Shown one piece after another: positions 26,837 through 35,110 of a stretch of 64,000 nucleotides of DNA. Every line of letters starts with the position of its first letter. Positions within the stretch are counted from its first letter, which is position 1. The position numbers and the translations under genes were made by a program. Source of the DNA: Nocardioides sp. Iso805N (GTDB taxonomy: Bacteria > Actinomycetota > Actinomycetes > Propionibacteriales > Nocardioidaceae); assembly GCF_000364605.1 (NCBI RefSeq), contig NZ_KB822578.1:248001-312000 (forward strand). The letters are read 5' to 3'. Under the pieces are notes generated by a model. That model had not been told where the DNA came from and did no database searches. It was given only the letters and a program-made list of their open reading frames with translations.

Positions 26837-28002
26837 CGGGCGGGCACCTCGACGGTGGTGACGGCGAACGCGCGGGCCAGCGGCAGCATCGCCAGGATCA
26901 GCACCATCGGTACGGCGAAGCCGATCCGCAACGAGCTCGAGCCGAAGACACCGGTCATCACCGATCCGAGCAGCGCGCCGACGTAGTTGAACTGGTTGAA
27001 CCGCGCGATCACCGCATCCACCCGCTGCTGGCTGCCGCCGGCGATCCGGGCCGCGGCGGAGAAGCTGAGCGGTGCGATCACGGCGACCCCGGCGCCGAGC
27101 ACGGTGAACCCGACGACAGCGACCGGCCACGACGGCGCGAAGACCACGACCGCCAGCGCGGCGCAGGCAACCACGGCGCCGATCCGCAGCACCGGGACGA
27201 CGCCGTGCCGCGTCACCAGGGCGTCGCCGGAGAGCCGGGTGACCAGGGAGGCCAGCAGATAGGGGAACGTCGCCAGTGCCACCAGGTGGTGCGGCGTCGG
27301 GAAGACGTCGTCGAGGTAGATCGGTCCCCAGGTCTGCACGGCCGTGTCGACCATGTAGAAGAGCACCATGCCGAGCCCGACCAGCAGGATCGGTCGCCAC
27401 GGGATGCCGCCGAGACCGACGTCGACGGTGGCGCCGACGCGGGGCAGCAGGGGGCCGGCCGCTGCGATGAGCGGCACCACCAGCAGGAACGCGTCCGCCC
27501 ACAGCGGCGCGCCGCCGAGGGCGAGGGCGAGCGCGCCGCCGATCACCCCGCCCAGCGTCCAGGCCCCGTGGAAGGACGGCAGGATCGGGCGGCCGTAGGC
27601 ATGCTCCAGCGCCACGGCCTGCATGTTCGTGCCGGCATCGACCGCGCCGAGCGCCACGCCGTACAGGGCCAGGCCGAGGATGAAGAAGGGCATCGCCGGT
27701 GCCGTGGTGATGATCGGGAGCGCGACGGCGATCAGCACGAGTCCGCCGCGCAGCAGGCGCCCGCTGGGATGCCGCTTGGCGAGGTTCTCGGCGACGACCG
27801 AGCCGACGCCGGCCAGCAGCACCATCATCAGCAAGAGCCCCGACAGGCCGAGGTCGGAGAGGTTCCAACGGTCCTGGAAGCGCGGCAGCCGGGCCGTCAG
27901 GCTGATGTACACCAGCCCCTGGGTGGCGAACGCGACCTGGGCGGCGCGGCGCGAGCGCGCCAGGTGCACCGATGGCGTCGGCGCAGCGTCGGGGATGGTC
28001 AT
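26827..28002 (-). CDS. Major facilitator superfamily transporter
   Basis: The 391-residue protein has about 12 hydrophobic helices, including LSGLLLMMVLLAGVGSVVA, GLVLIAVALPIITTAPAMPF, FILGLALYGVALGAVDAGTN, GAWTLGGVIGGALALALGG and ILLVGLGMVLFYMVDTAVQT. The loop-2 RH motif (AKRHPSGRLLRG) and the DAGTNMQAVALE stretch resemble fucose permease/YbjJ-like MFS members. The substrate is unknown. It converges with ybjQ and is divergent from the histidine phosphatase gene. Confidence 0.88.
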   Translation of the reverse strand: MTIPDAAPTPSVHLARSRRAAQVAFATQGLVYISLTARLPRFQDRWNLSDLGLSGLLLMMVLLAGVGSVVAENLAKRHPSGRLLRGGLVLIAVALPIITTAPAMPFFILGLALYGVALGAVDAGTNMQAVALEHAYGRPILPSFHGAWTLGGVIGGALALALGGAPLWADAFLLVVPLIAAAGPLLPRVGATVDVGLGGIPWRPILLVGLGMVLFYMVDTAVQTWGPIYLDDVFPTPHHLVALATFPYLLASLVTRLSGDALVTRHGVVPVLRIGAVVACAALAVVVFAPSWPVAVVGFTVLGAGVAVIAPLSFSAAARIAGGSQQRVDAVIARFNQFNYVGALLGSVMTGVFGSSSLRIGFAVPMVLILAMLPLARAFAVTTVEVPARQR

Positions 28003-28053
28003 GGGGTGATCGTGGCAGCAGTCTCGTCGGTTCGCCTGTCAGACTCGCGGCGT

Positions 28054-28130
28054 GAGTGAGCGAAGCGAGCGAACCGTCCGACACCGACTCCCTCGTGCCT
28101 CGGGCGCGCATGGAGCGCAGCGAGCGCGCG
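28054..28130. repeat. Short GAGCGAAGCGAGC-type motifs
   Basis: Two related motifs lie at 28054-28074 (GAGTGAGCGAAGCGAGCGAA) and 28112-28130 (GGAGCGCAGCGAGCGCGCG) in the gap between the MFS and histidine phosphatase genes. Motifs of this type are common in high-GC actinobacterial intergenic DNA. No clear SD is seen for the downstream gene. Confidence 0.6.
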
Positions 28131-28131
28131 C

Positions 28132-28686
28132 ATGAGCCTCTACCTCGCGCGTCATGGTGCCACCGAGTGGAGCGAAGCGGGGCGGCACACCTCGACCACT
28201 GACCTGCCGCTGCTGCCCGAGGGTGAGGAGTCCGCGCGCCGGCTCAGGCCGCGGCTGGCGGAGCACAGCTTCGAGCACGTGCTCACCTCGCCGCGGCAGC
28301 GTGCGCGGCGTACCGCCGAGCTGGCCGGCTTCCCCGACGCGGTCGTCGATGAGGACCTGGTCGAGTGGGACTACGGCAGCTACGAGGGCATCACCACCAC
28401 CCAGATCCGCGAGCACGACCCGGACTGGAGCATCTGGACCGGCGTGACTCCCGGCGGCGAGACCGCCCAGCAGATCACCGCTCGGCTGGACCGTGTGATC
28501 GCGCGTGTGCGTGCCCTGGAGGGTGACACGCTGGTCTTCGCGCACGGACACTGCCTGCGGGCGCTCGCCGCGCGTTGGCTGGGGGAGCCGGTGTCCTTCG
28601 GTCGGTTCCTCGTGCTCGGCACCGCCACCCTCTCCGTGCTCGGCGACGATCGCGGCCAGCCCGCCGTGTTGACCTGGAACTGCTGA
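28132..28686 (+). CDS. Histidine phosphatase (phosphoglycerate-mutase-like) superfamily protein
   Basis: The 184-residue protein starts MSLYLARHGATEWSEAGRHT with the catalytic RHG at residues 7-9. FEHVLTSPRQRARRTAELAGF supplies a second Arg, the acid/base Glu lies in WDYGSYEGITTTQIRE, and the second His is in LVFAHGHCLRALAARWLG. All phosphatase residues are present. It resembles small acid or sugar phosphatases of this family rather than a glycolytic mutase. DUF6758 follows about 95 nt downstream. Confidence 0.9.
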   Translation: MSLYLARHGATEWSEAGRHTSTTDLPLLPEGEESARRLRPRLAEHSFEHVLTSPRQRARRTAELAGFPDAVVDEDLVEWDYGSYEGITTTQIREHDPDWSIWTGVTPGGETAQQITARLDRVIARVRALEGDTLVFAHGHCLRALAARWLGEPVSFGRFLVLGTATLSVLGDDRGQPAVLTWNC

Positions 28687-28781
28687 CGTCGGCCCGCCGG
28701 TCGAGGTGCGAGCAGCGCACGTCCTGACGTGCGGGTCTCCACCTCTTGACCGGCGCCCGTGCGCGCGGGACGGTGGGGGAC

Positions 28782-29507
28782 ATGCCGCCGCTGGCCCCCG
28801 GTTGCCCGCGCTGCCCCACGCCCGTCGCCCGGGTGGGTGAGGGGGGCAGCTGGGCATGCCCCGACCACGGTCCGGTCCGTCCGTTGTGGCGGCCTGCACA
28901 ACCCAGCTACGACGGGTTCGTCGCCCACCTGGATCAGGCGGACGGGTTTCCGACGTACCTGCCCTGGCCGTTGAGGCCCGGCTGGGAGGTCACCGACTTC
29001 GCTGTCGTCGGCGACGACCGAGGCGCGACCGCGACCCTGACCTGCGTCTCGGGGCCGAGCGAGCTGGACGGGCCGGTCGACGTGCTCGTGGTGGCGGAGG
29101 AGGCCGGGGTGGGCCTCGGCGCCCGCTGCGCCGGTACGTCGGGGGCCGACCCGGGCACCGAAGCGGGAGACGGGCCGCCGGCGGCCCGGCTGCGGATCGG
29201 CAGCCAGCCGGTGCCGCTGTGGCCGGTGGCGTCCTGGCACACCACGGGTGAGCCCTTCCCCGGCACCGGGTGGAGCGCCACGGATGGCGGCCCCGACGGC
29301 CCGGTCGACACCGCGGCGGCCGGCCTGAACGGCGAGTGGGACAGGTCGGTGGTGGTGGGCGAGGCCGCGGGCCGGTGGCTGTGGCTGGTGCTACGGCCCG
29401 CTTCCGCGATCCTCCTGCTGAACGACGAATGGCAGTTGCGTGACGTCTCCGGCCTCGGGATGGCGCTGGTGGAGGTTCCCTTCGGCGGACCGCACGGCAC
29501 GTGGTGA
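28782..29507 (+). CDS. DUF6758-type protein with N-terminal zinc-ribbon-like motif
   Basis: The 241-residue protein begins with CPRC...CPDHGPV, a small metal-binding-like pair at about residues 8-30. GFVAHLDQADGFPTYLPWPLRPGWEVTDF follows, then a beta-rich domain ending LVEVPFGGPHGTW. This resembles DUF6758, an actinobacterial family often next to a PHP-domain gene and marC, as here. Function unknown. The ATG at 28782 is preferred (GGTGGGGGAC just upstream); an earlier GTG at 28746 would add 12 residues. Confidence 0.72.
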   Translation: MPPLAPGCPRCPTPVARVGEGGSWACPDHGPVRPLWRPAQPSYDGFVAHLDQADGFPTYLPWPLRPGWEVTDFAVVGDDRGATATLTCVSGPSELDGPVDVLVVAEEAGVGLGARCAGTSGADPGTEAGDGPPAARLRIGSQPVPLWPVASWHTTGEPFPGTGWSATDGGPDGPVDTAAAGLNGEWDRSVVVGEAAGRWLWLVLRPASAILLLNDEWQLRDVSGLGMALVEVPFGGPHGTW

Positions 29508-29520
29508 GTACGCTCCCAGA

Positions 29521-30399
29521 GTGCGCATCGACCTCCACACCCACTCACGGGTGAGCGACGGGACCGATTCGCCCGCCGAGCTGGTGGCGGCCGCCGCCGC
29601 GAGCGGGCTCGACGTCGTGGCGATCACCGACCACGACAGCACAGCGGGCTGGCCCGAGGCCTTGGCCGCCGGAGCCGAGCACGGCGTGACGGTGGTGCCA
29701 GGCATCGAGATCAGCACCGAGTACGCCGGCCACAGCGTCCATCTGCTGGGCTACCTGCTCGACCCGACCCTCCCTGAGCTGGTCACCCAGCTCGACCACG
29801 TGCTGGCCGGCCGGTCCGCCCGGGTGCCGACGATGGTCTCCCAGCTCCAGGAGATCGGCATCCCGATCACCGAGGACGACGTCTACCAGCAGTCGGCCGA
29901 GGCGGCTGCGACCGGCCGTCCGCACGTCGCCGACGCGCTGGTGGCGCTCGGTGTCGTCGGCCACCGCAACGAGGCGTTCGACCGCTACCTGTCGTGGGGC
30001 CGGCAGGGGTTCGTGGACCGCTACAACGCACCGCTGGAGGAGGTCATCCGGCTCGTCGCCGAGGCCGGTGGCGTCACCGTGATAGCGCATCCCTGGGGTC
30101 GCAGCGGGCGGCACGAGCCGTCCGAGGAGCACATCGCCGGGCTGGTCGCACTCGGCCTCGGCGGTCTCGAGGTCGACCACCAGGACCATCCGCCATCGAC
30201 CCGGGATGCCTTGCGCGCGATCGCGCGCAACCTCGACCTGATCGTCACCGGCTCCAGCGATTACCACGGCACCGGCAAGACCGGGCACCCTCTGGGCGTG
30301 AACACCACCGATCCCGCCGAGCTGCGTCGACTCCTGGACCGGGCTGCGGCGGCGTCGGCGGCCGCCGGACGTCCCACGCCGCAGGTGGTGCTGCCGTGA
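29521..30399 (+). CDS. PHP-domain phosphoesterase (YciV/RNase AM-like)
   Basis: The 292-residue protein starts VRIDLHTHSRVSDGTDSPAE. PHP metal motifs are seen in order: HTH, ITDHDSTAGW, GIEISTEYAG, IAHPWGRSG and TGSSDYHG. This is the layout of 3',5'-nucleoside bisphosphate phosphatases/5'-3' exonucleases such as YciV, which act on nucleic-acid ends. TACGCT at 29509-29514 lies 6 nt before the GTG, fitting a leaderless start. The stop overlaps the marC start (GTGA), so the two genes are coupled. Confidence 0.88.
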   Translation: MRIDLHTHSRVSDGTDSPAELVAAAAASGLDVVAITDHDSTAGWPEALAAGAEHGVTVVPGIEISTEYAGHSVHLLGYLLDPTLPELVTQLDHVLAGRSARVPTMVSQLQEIGIPITEDDVYQQSAEAAATGRPHVADALVALGVVGHRNEAFDRYLSWGRQGFVDRYNAPLEEVIRLVAEAGGVTVIAHPWGRSGRHEPSEEHIAGLVALGLGGLEVDHQDHPPSTRDALRAIARNLDLIVTGSSDYHGTGKTGHPLGVNTTDPAELRRLLDRAAAASAAAGRPTPQVVLP

Positions 30400-31001
30400 T
30401 CACCGGTGCGTTGTTCGGCGAGACCTTCGTCACGCTGTTCGTGATCATGGACCCGATCGGCACCGTGCCGATCTTCCTGTCACTGACCAGCGGCCGCTCG
30501 GCGGCGACGGCGCGACGGGCCGCCTGGCAGGCCGTGCTGGTCGCCTTCGGCGTGATCGCGGCGTTCGCGTTCTTCGGGCAGGCGATCCTCGACTACCTCG
30601 GCATCTCGGTGGCGTCGCTGCAGTGCGCCGGTGGCCTGCTGCTGCTCCTGGTCGCGCTGGAGCTGCTGACCGGGAAGTCCGACGACCAGCCGGCGTCGGG
30701 GGACACCAACATCGCACTCGTCCCGCTCGGTACGCCGCTGCTGGCCGGACCGGGAGCGATCGTGGCGACGATGGTCTTCTCCCGCCGGGTGCACGAGTTC
30801 GCCGACTTCACCGCGGTCGCGCTGGGCGTCATAGCCGTCCACGTGGCGCTGTGGCTGGTGATGCGCTTCTCGCTGCCGATCCTGCGACTGATCCGGGAGG
30901 GCGGCGTCATGCTGGTCACCCGGATCGCCGGTCTGCTGCTGGCGGCGATCGCCGTGCAGATGGTCGAGGATGCGGTGCGGGTCTTCATCGAGAGCGCCTA
31001 G
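30396..31001 (+). CDS. MarC-family membrane protein
   Basis: The 201-residue protein begins MITGALFGETFVTLFVIMDP and has six hydrophobic helices, including VPIFLSLTSGRSAATARRAA, VLVAFGVIAAFAFFGQAIL, LQCAGGLLLLLVALELLTG and LGTPLLAGPGAIVATMVF. The DP near residue 20 and the GPG motif are typical of MarC/UPF0056. The transported compound is not established. The GTG at 30396 overlaps the PHP stop. Confidence 0.88.
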   Translation: MITGALFGETFVTLFVIMDPIGTVPIFLSLTSGRSAATARRAAWQAVLVAFGVIAAFAFFGQAILDYLGISVASLQCAGGLLLLLVALELLTGKSDDQPASGDTNIALVPLGTPLLAGPGAIVATMVFSRRVHEFADFTAVALGVIAVHVALWLVMRFSLPILRLIREGGVMLVTRIAGLLLAAIAVQMVEDAVRVFIESA

Positions 31002-31020
31002 AACGGTCGCCTAGAACGGT

Positions 31021-31056
31021 CGCCGAACGTGTCGAGGCGCCTCGACACGTTCGGCG
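31021..31056. repeat. Perfect 36-bp palindrome between marC and the SDR gene
   Basis: CGCCGAACGTGTCGAGGC (31021-31038) is followed at once by its exact reverse complement (31039-31056), with no spacer. It lies between convergent genes and may act as a bidirectional terminator. The TCGAGGC centre relates it to the CTCGACARGCTC elements. Confidence 0.92.
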
Positions 31057-31074
31057 TACGTCGCTCGGCGTACG

Positions 31075-31836
31075 TCACTTGCGGCCCAGCGACTGGAACC
31101 GCTGCAGCACGCCCTTCGGGATCGCCCTGGTCACGCCCACGACCGCCTTGTACTGCGCCGACGGGATCGAGAAGACCTTCTTCTTCCGATAGTCCTTGAG
31201 GGCTGCGGCGACGAGGTCGTCGACCTCGAGCCACATGAAGCCGGGCGCCGAGCCGCGCGAGACGCCCATCCGCTCGTGGAACTCGGTCTTGGTGAAGCCG
31301 GGGCACAGCGCCATCACGTGCACGCCGCGCTCGGCATACTCGTGCGAGGCCCACTCGCTGAAGCTGTTCACCCAGGCCTTGGCTGCGCTGTAGGTGCCGC
31401 GGGGGAGGAAGGCCGCGACACTGGAGACGTTGATGATGCCGCCGCGACCGCGGGCCGCCATCGGGCCGAGGGCGGCGTGCGAGAGACGCAGTACGGCGAC
31501 CACCAGCACGTCGAGCATCTCCTGCTCCTGGTCGGCGGTGTTGTCCAGGAACCGCTGCTTGAGTCCGAAACCGGCGTTGTTGACCAGGAGGTCGACCGGA
31601 CGCTCCATGTCGGTCAGCCGCTCCTCGACGGTGCCCAGCTGGGCACGGTCGCCGAGGTCGGCCGCGAGGACCTCGACCTGCACGCGGTGCGTGGTGGTCA
31701 GCTCGGCCGCCACTTCCTCCAGCCGACCCTTGTCGCGGGCGACGAGGACCAGGTCGTGACCCTGGGCGGCGAGCTGGCGCGCGAAGGCGAGGCCGATGCC
31801 GGCGGTGGCGCCGGTGATGAGTGCAGTCTCGGACAT
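31075..31836 (-). CDS. Short-chain dehydrogenase/reductase
   Basis: The 253-residue SDR has the cofactor loop TGATAGIGLAFARQLAAQGH (about residues 7-26), suggesting an NADP preference from its basic continuation. The NAG motif is in LLVNNAGFGLKQRF. The catalytic Ser is in IINVSSVAAFLPRG and the YxxxK in YSAAKAWV. It resembles the DltE/YciK-like cytosolic group. The substrate is unknown. The ATG at 31836 fits the family N-terminus; the longer upstream extension is unlikely. It is divergent from the ParA gene and converges with marC. Confidence 0.88.
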   Translation of the reverse strand: MSETALITGATAGIGLAFARQLAAQGHDLVLVARDKGRLEEVAAELTTTHRVQVEVLAADLGDRAQLGTVEERLTDMERPVDLLVNNAGFGLKQRFLDNTADQEQEMLDVLVVAVLRLSHAALGPMAARGRGGIINVSSVAAFLPRGTYSAAKAWVNSFSEWASHEYAERGVHVMALCPGFTKTEFHERMGVSRGSAPGFMWLEVDDLVAAALKDYRKKKVFSIPSAQYKAVVGVTRAIPKGVLQRFQSLGRK

Positions 31837-31885
31837 ACCGTCAGTCTGACACCGACTTCGCCAGCCGTCGGGCATGATGGACCTG

Positions 31886-32659
31886 ATGACCACCACGCTC
31901 GCGATCGCCAACCAGAAGGGTGGCGTCGCCAAGACCACTTCCGTCGCCTCGCTCGGCGCCGCGCTTGCGGAGCTCGGTCACAGGGTGCTGCTCGTCGACC
32001 TGGACCCGCAGGCCTGCCTGACCTTCTCCCTCGGCATCGATCCCGAGGACCTCGAGCTGTCCGTGCACCACGTGCTCACCAAGCGCACCGACCCGGCCGA
32101 GGTCATCCTGCATACCGAGGACGGGGTCGACCTGCTGCCGGCGACGATCGAGCTGGCCCGCGCGGAGGCCGACCTGTTGACCCGGACCGGCCGCGAGCAC
32201 GTGCTCAGCGCGGTGCTGGAAGACGTGGACGACTATGACTGGGTGCTGCTGGACTGCCCGCCCTCGTTGGGTGTGCTGACGGTCGCCGCACTCACCGCTG
32301 CCGACGGCGTACTTGTCCCACTGCAGTGCGAGACCCTCTCGCACCGTGGTGTCGGACAGCTGCTCGACACCGTCCACGACGTACGCCGCTTCACCAACAA
32401 GGACCTCGAGGTCTGGGGCGTCCTGCCGACGCTCTACGACGGTCGCACCACCCATGCACGGACCGTGCTGGAGACGATCTCGGAGACCTACGGTCTCGAC
32501 GTGATCGAGCCGCCGATCCCGAAGACGATCAAGTTCGCGGAGGCACCGGCCGCCGGGAGGTCGATCCTGGCGACCTCGCGGTCGAGCAAGGGTGCGCAGG
32601 CCTACCGGGAGGTCGCGGTCCACCTCGCCGAGCGTGCCGCACGGAGCCGCCGGCCGTGA
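31886..32659 (+). CDS. ParA/Soj-family ATPase
   Basis: The 257-residue protein begins MTTTLAIANQKGGVAKTTSV with the deviant Walker A KGGVAKTT at about 11-18. LLVDLDPQACLTFSLGIDPED, the Walker B-like WVLLDCPPSLGVLTVAALTA, and VPLQCETLSHRGVGQLLD follow. No ParB gene is adjacent, so this is an orphan ParA-like protein, as near rhlE in mycobacteria (Rv3213c position). ATGs at 31874 and 31877 are alternatives. Its stop overlaps the L,D-transpeptidase start (GTGA). Confidence 0.85.
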   Translation: MTTTLAIANQKGGVAKTTSVASLGAALAELGHRVLLVDLDPQACLTFSLGIDPEDLELSVHHVLTKRTDPAEVILHTEDGVDLLPATIELARAEADLLTRTGREHVLSAVLEDVDDYDWVLLDCPPSLGVLTVAALTAADGVLVPLQCETLSHRGVGQLLDTVHDVRRFTNKDLEVWGVLPTLYDGRTTHARTVLETISETYGLDVIEPPIPKTIKFAEAPAAGRSILATSRSSKGAQAYREVAVHLAERAARSRRP

Positions 32660-33384
32660 GCAAGCATCGCGCTGACGCCCGGCCCCGCTGGGGGCGGATC
32701 GGGCTGCTGACGGCCGCGATGGGGGTGACTCTCATCGCCGTGCTCGCGGGCTTCGGGATCTTCTCCGGCTCGCCCGACCGGTCGGTGGCGACCGATCCGG
32801 CCGCCGCTGCGGCGTCGCTGCCCAAGAGCGCCGTGTCGGCTGTGCCGACCGCCTCGCCGTCAGCGTCTCCGTCGTCGGCCGCCTCCTCCGATGCCGGGTC
32901 GGCATCGGCCGGTTCGTCTGCTGCGTCGGGCTCCAGCTCGTCGTCGGCACCCGCAGTCTCGGCGGATGCCGACACCGCGCTGCCGGCCGGCTCGGGTACG
33001 GGCAAGCGGGCCGTGTTCTCCCAGACCGAGCAGCGGGTGTGGATCGTCGGCTCCGACGGCACGGTCGAGCGCACCTACCCGGTCTCGGGCAGCGACGAGG
33101 ACAACCTCGTAGCCGGCACCTATCACGTCTACGGGAAGTCCCGCTGGGCCGTCGGCATTGACGACTCGGGCGTCATGCAGTACTTCGTCCGGTTCGCGCA
33201 CGGCACCGACAACGGTGCCTCGATCGGCTTCCACAGCATCCCGACCAAGGGCGGCAAGCCGCTGCAGACCGTCGCCCAACTGGGTCAGCGGCTCTCACAC
33301 GGCTGCATCAGGCAGAAGACCGACGATGCGATAGCGATGTGGGACTTCGCCTCGGTCGGCACCGAGGTGGTCGTCGTCGCCTGA
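32656..33384 (+). CDS. L,D-transpeptidase (YkuD domain), membrane anchored
   Basis: The 242-residue protein has a transmembrane segment at about 16-37 (LLTAAMGVTLIAVLAGFGIF) and a long Ser/Ala/Pro-rich linker (about 45-115). The YkuD domain begins QRVWIVGSDGTVERTYPVSG and contains the catalytic HxxxxxxxxxSHGCIR region near residue 213 (RLSHGCIRQKTDDA). The enzyme would crosslink peptidoglycan outside the membrane. The GTG at 32656 overlaps the ParA stop. A large inverted repeat follows. Confidence 0.9.
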   Translation: MSKHRADARPRWGRIGLLTAAMGVTLIAVLAGFGIFSGSPDRSVATDPAAAAASLPKSAVSAVPTASPSASPSSAASSDAGSASAGSSAASGSSSSSAPAVSADADTALPAGSGTGKRAVFSQTEQRVWIVGSDGTVERTYPVSGSDEDNLVAGTYHVYGKSRWAVGIDDSGVMQYFVRFAHGTDNGASIGFHSIPTKGGKPLQTVAQLGQRLSHGCIRQKTDDAIAMWDFASVGTEVVVVA

Positions 33385-33401
33385 GGCGGCGGGGATATGG
33401 A

Positions 33402-33482
33402 TTGACCCCCAGGGGTCAAAACCGCAGGTTGTCGGCCAAAGCTCTGCCCATCAACGTGCGGTTCTGACCCCCAGGGGTCAAA
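33402..33482. repeat. Inverted repeat with paired TGACCCCCAGGGGTCA blocks
   Basis: Arm 33402-33426 and arm 33457-33482 pair across about 25 bp with a few mismatches, around a 30-nt centre. Each arm itself contains the near-palindrome TGACCCCCAGGGGTCA. It lies between the convergent L,D-transpeptidase and DEAD-box helicase genes and may terminate both. It is unrelated in sequence to the 22-bp family. Confidence 0.8.
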
Positions 33483-33488
33483 GCCGAT

Positions 33489-34985
33489 TCACTCAGCGGC
33501 AGCCGGGGCGCCCTCGCCGGCCGGCTTGGCACCCGCCGGGCGACGGCGGCGACGGCGGTTGCGCGACGGCGTGCTCTCGCCGTCGGCACTCTCGGCACCC
33601 TCGGGGCTACCGGCCACAGCTGCCTGCGGGCTGTCGCCCGCGCCGTCCGGCGTACCGGCGACGACCTCGCCGCTGCGGGAGCGGGTGCGGCTGCGCGACC
33701 GGTTGCGCGGGGCGCGCTCGGAACGCTCACTGTCCTTGCTGGCGGGCCGCTCGGCCCTCGGGGCGGGCTCGGACTTCTTCAGCCGGCCCTTGGTGCCCTT
33801 CGGGATGCCCATGTCGTGCAGGAAGTGCTCGGAGGAGGAGTAGGTCTCCACGAGCGCGTCGAACGGCAGGTCGAGGGCCTTGTTGATCATCTTCCACTTG
33901 TGCAGGTCGGCCCAGTCGACCAGCGTGACGGCGATCCCGGAGGCGCCGGCGCGGCCGGTGCGGCCGATGCGGTGGACGTAGGTCTTCTCATCGTCGGGCG
34001 TCGTGTAGTTGATCACGTGGCTGACGCCGGTCACGTCGATGCCGCGGGCGGCCACATCGGTGCAGACCAGGATCTGCACCTTGCCGTCGCGGAAGCGCTG
34101 CATCGTCTTCTCGCGGGCGACCTGTGCCATGTCGCCGTGCAGGGCGCCGGCGTTGAAGCCGCGGTCGGTCAGGTCGTCGGCGACGCGCTGCGCCTGGCGC
34201 TTGGTCCGGGCGAAGACGACGACCTTGTCGACGCCCTCGGTGCCGACGAGGATGCGGCCGATCATCTCCGGCTTGTCCAGGTCGTGGGCCTGGTAGACGT
34301 ACTGGGCGGTCGCCGGCACCATCGAGGTGTCGTACGACGACTCGGCGCGGATGTTCATCGGGTGCCGCATGTGGGTGCGGGCCAGCGCCACGATCGCGCC
34401 CGGCATGGTCGCCGAGAACAGCATCGTCTGGCGGGTCTCCGGCGTGAGGCTGAGCAGCTTCTCCACGTCGGGGAGGAAGCCGAGGTCCAGCATCTCGTCG
34501 GCCTCGTCGAGCACGAGTGCGTGCACGTGGGAGAGGTCGAGCACCTTGCGGTTGGCCAGGTCGATGAGGCGGCCCGGCGTACCGATCACGATGTCGACGC
34601 CGGTCTCCATCGCCTCGATCTGCGGCTCGTAGCCCACGCCGCCGTAGACGGCCACGGTGCGCAGGCCGCGCAGCGAGCAGGCCACTGTGATGTCGCCGTA
34701 CACCTGCAGCGCCAGCTCGCGCGTCGGTGCCACGATCAGCGCCTGGGGCTTGCCCTGCGGAAGGTCGACGTAGTCGGGGTCGGTGGGGGAGACGCTGCGC
34801 TGCACCACGGGGATGCCGAAGGCGAGGGTCTTGCCGGTGCCGGTGCGGGCCTGGCCGATCAGGTCGGTGCCCTGCAGGGCGACGGAGAGGGTCATCTCCT
34901 GGATGGCGAACGGCTCGATGATGCCCTTGCTCTCGAGCGCGTCGCAGATCTCGGGCATGACGCCGAGGTCACGGAAGGTGGTCAT
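33489..34985 (-). CDS. DEAD-box RNA helicase (RhlE-like)
   Basis: The 498-residue helicase has the Q motif (GIIEPFAIQEMT, about 21-32), Walker A ARTGTGKT (about 46-53), PTRELALQV, TPGRL, the DEAD box VLDEADEML (about 158-166), SAT, and the C-terminal helicase motifs CTDVAARGIDVTGV and HRIGRTGRAG. A basic, disordered tail (about 400-498, with RNRSRSRTRSRSG and RNRRRRRRP) should bind RNA. Role: RNA remodelling in ribosome assembly or RNA decay. The gene order with the ferritin-like gene matches rhlE of mycobacteria. Confidence 0.93.
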   Translation of the reverse strand: MTTFRDLGVMPEICDALESKGIIEPFAIQEMTLSVALQGTDLIGQARTGTGKTLAFGIPVVQRSVSPTDPDYVDLPQGKPQALIVAPTRELALQVYGDITVACSLRGLRTVAVYGGVGYEPQIEAMETGVDIVIGTPGRLIDLANRKVLDLSHVHALVLDEADEMLDLGFLPDVEKLLSLTPETRQTMLFSATMPGAIVALARTHMRHPMNIRAESSYDTSMVPATAQYVYQAHDLDKPEMIGRILVGTEGVDKVVVFARTKRQAQRVADDLTDRGFNAGALHGDMAQVAREKTMQRFRDGKVQILVCTDVAARGIDVTGVSHVINYTTPDDEKTYVHRIGRTGRAGASGIAVTLVDWADLHKWKMINKALDLPFDALVETYSSSEHFLHDMGIPKGTKGRLKKSEPAPRAERPASKDSERSERAPRNRSRSRTRSRSGEVVAGTPDGAGDSPQAAVAGSPEGAESADGESTPSRNRRRRRRPAGAKPAGEGAPAAAE

Positions 34986-35110
34986 GATTCAGCTGTCGCT
35001 TTCGCTTGACGGGGAGCGGCTCTGACGTCTCAACCAGGTCGTCTCAACCAGTCAGGGAAAGCGCAGTGCCGCGCACATACAAGTCCCAAGTCTATCGGTA
35101 GGGTGCTCCC

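Noticed and set aside
31886..32659. ParAB chromosome-partition locus
   Set aside because: No ParB gene or parS-like palindromes are seen nearby; the gene is an orphan ParA next to an L,D-transpeptidase.
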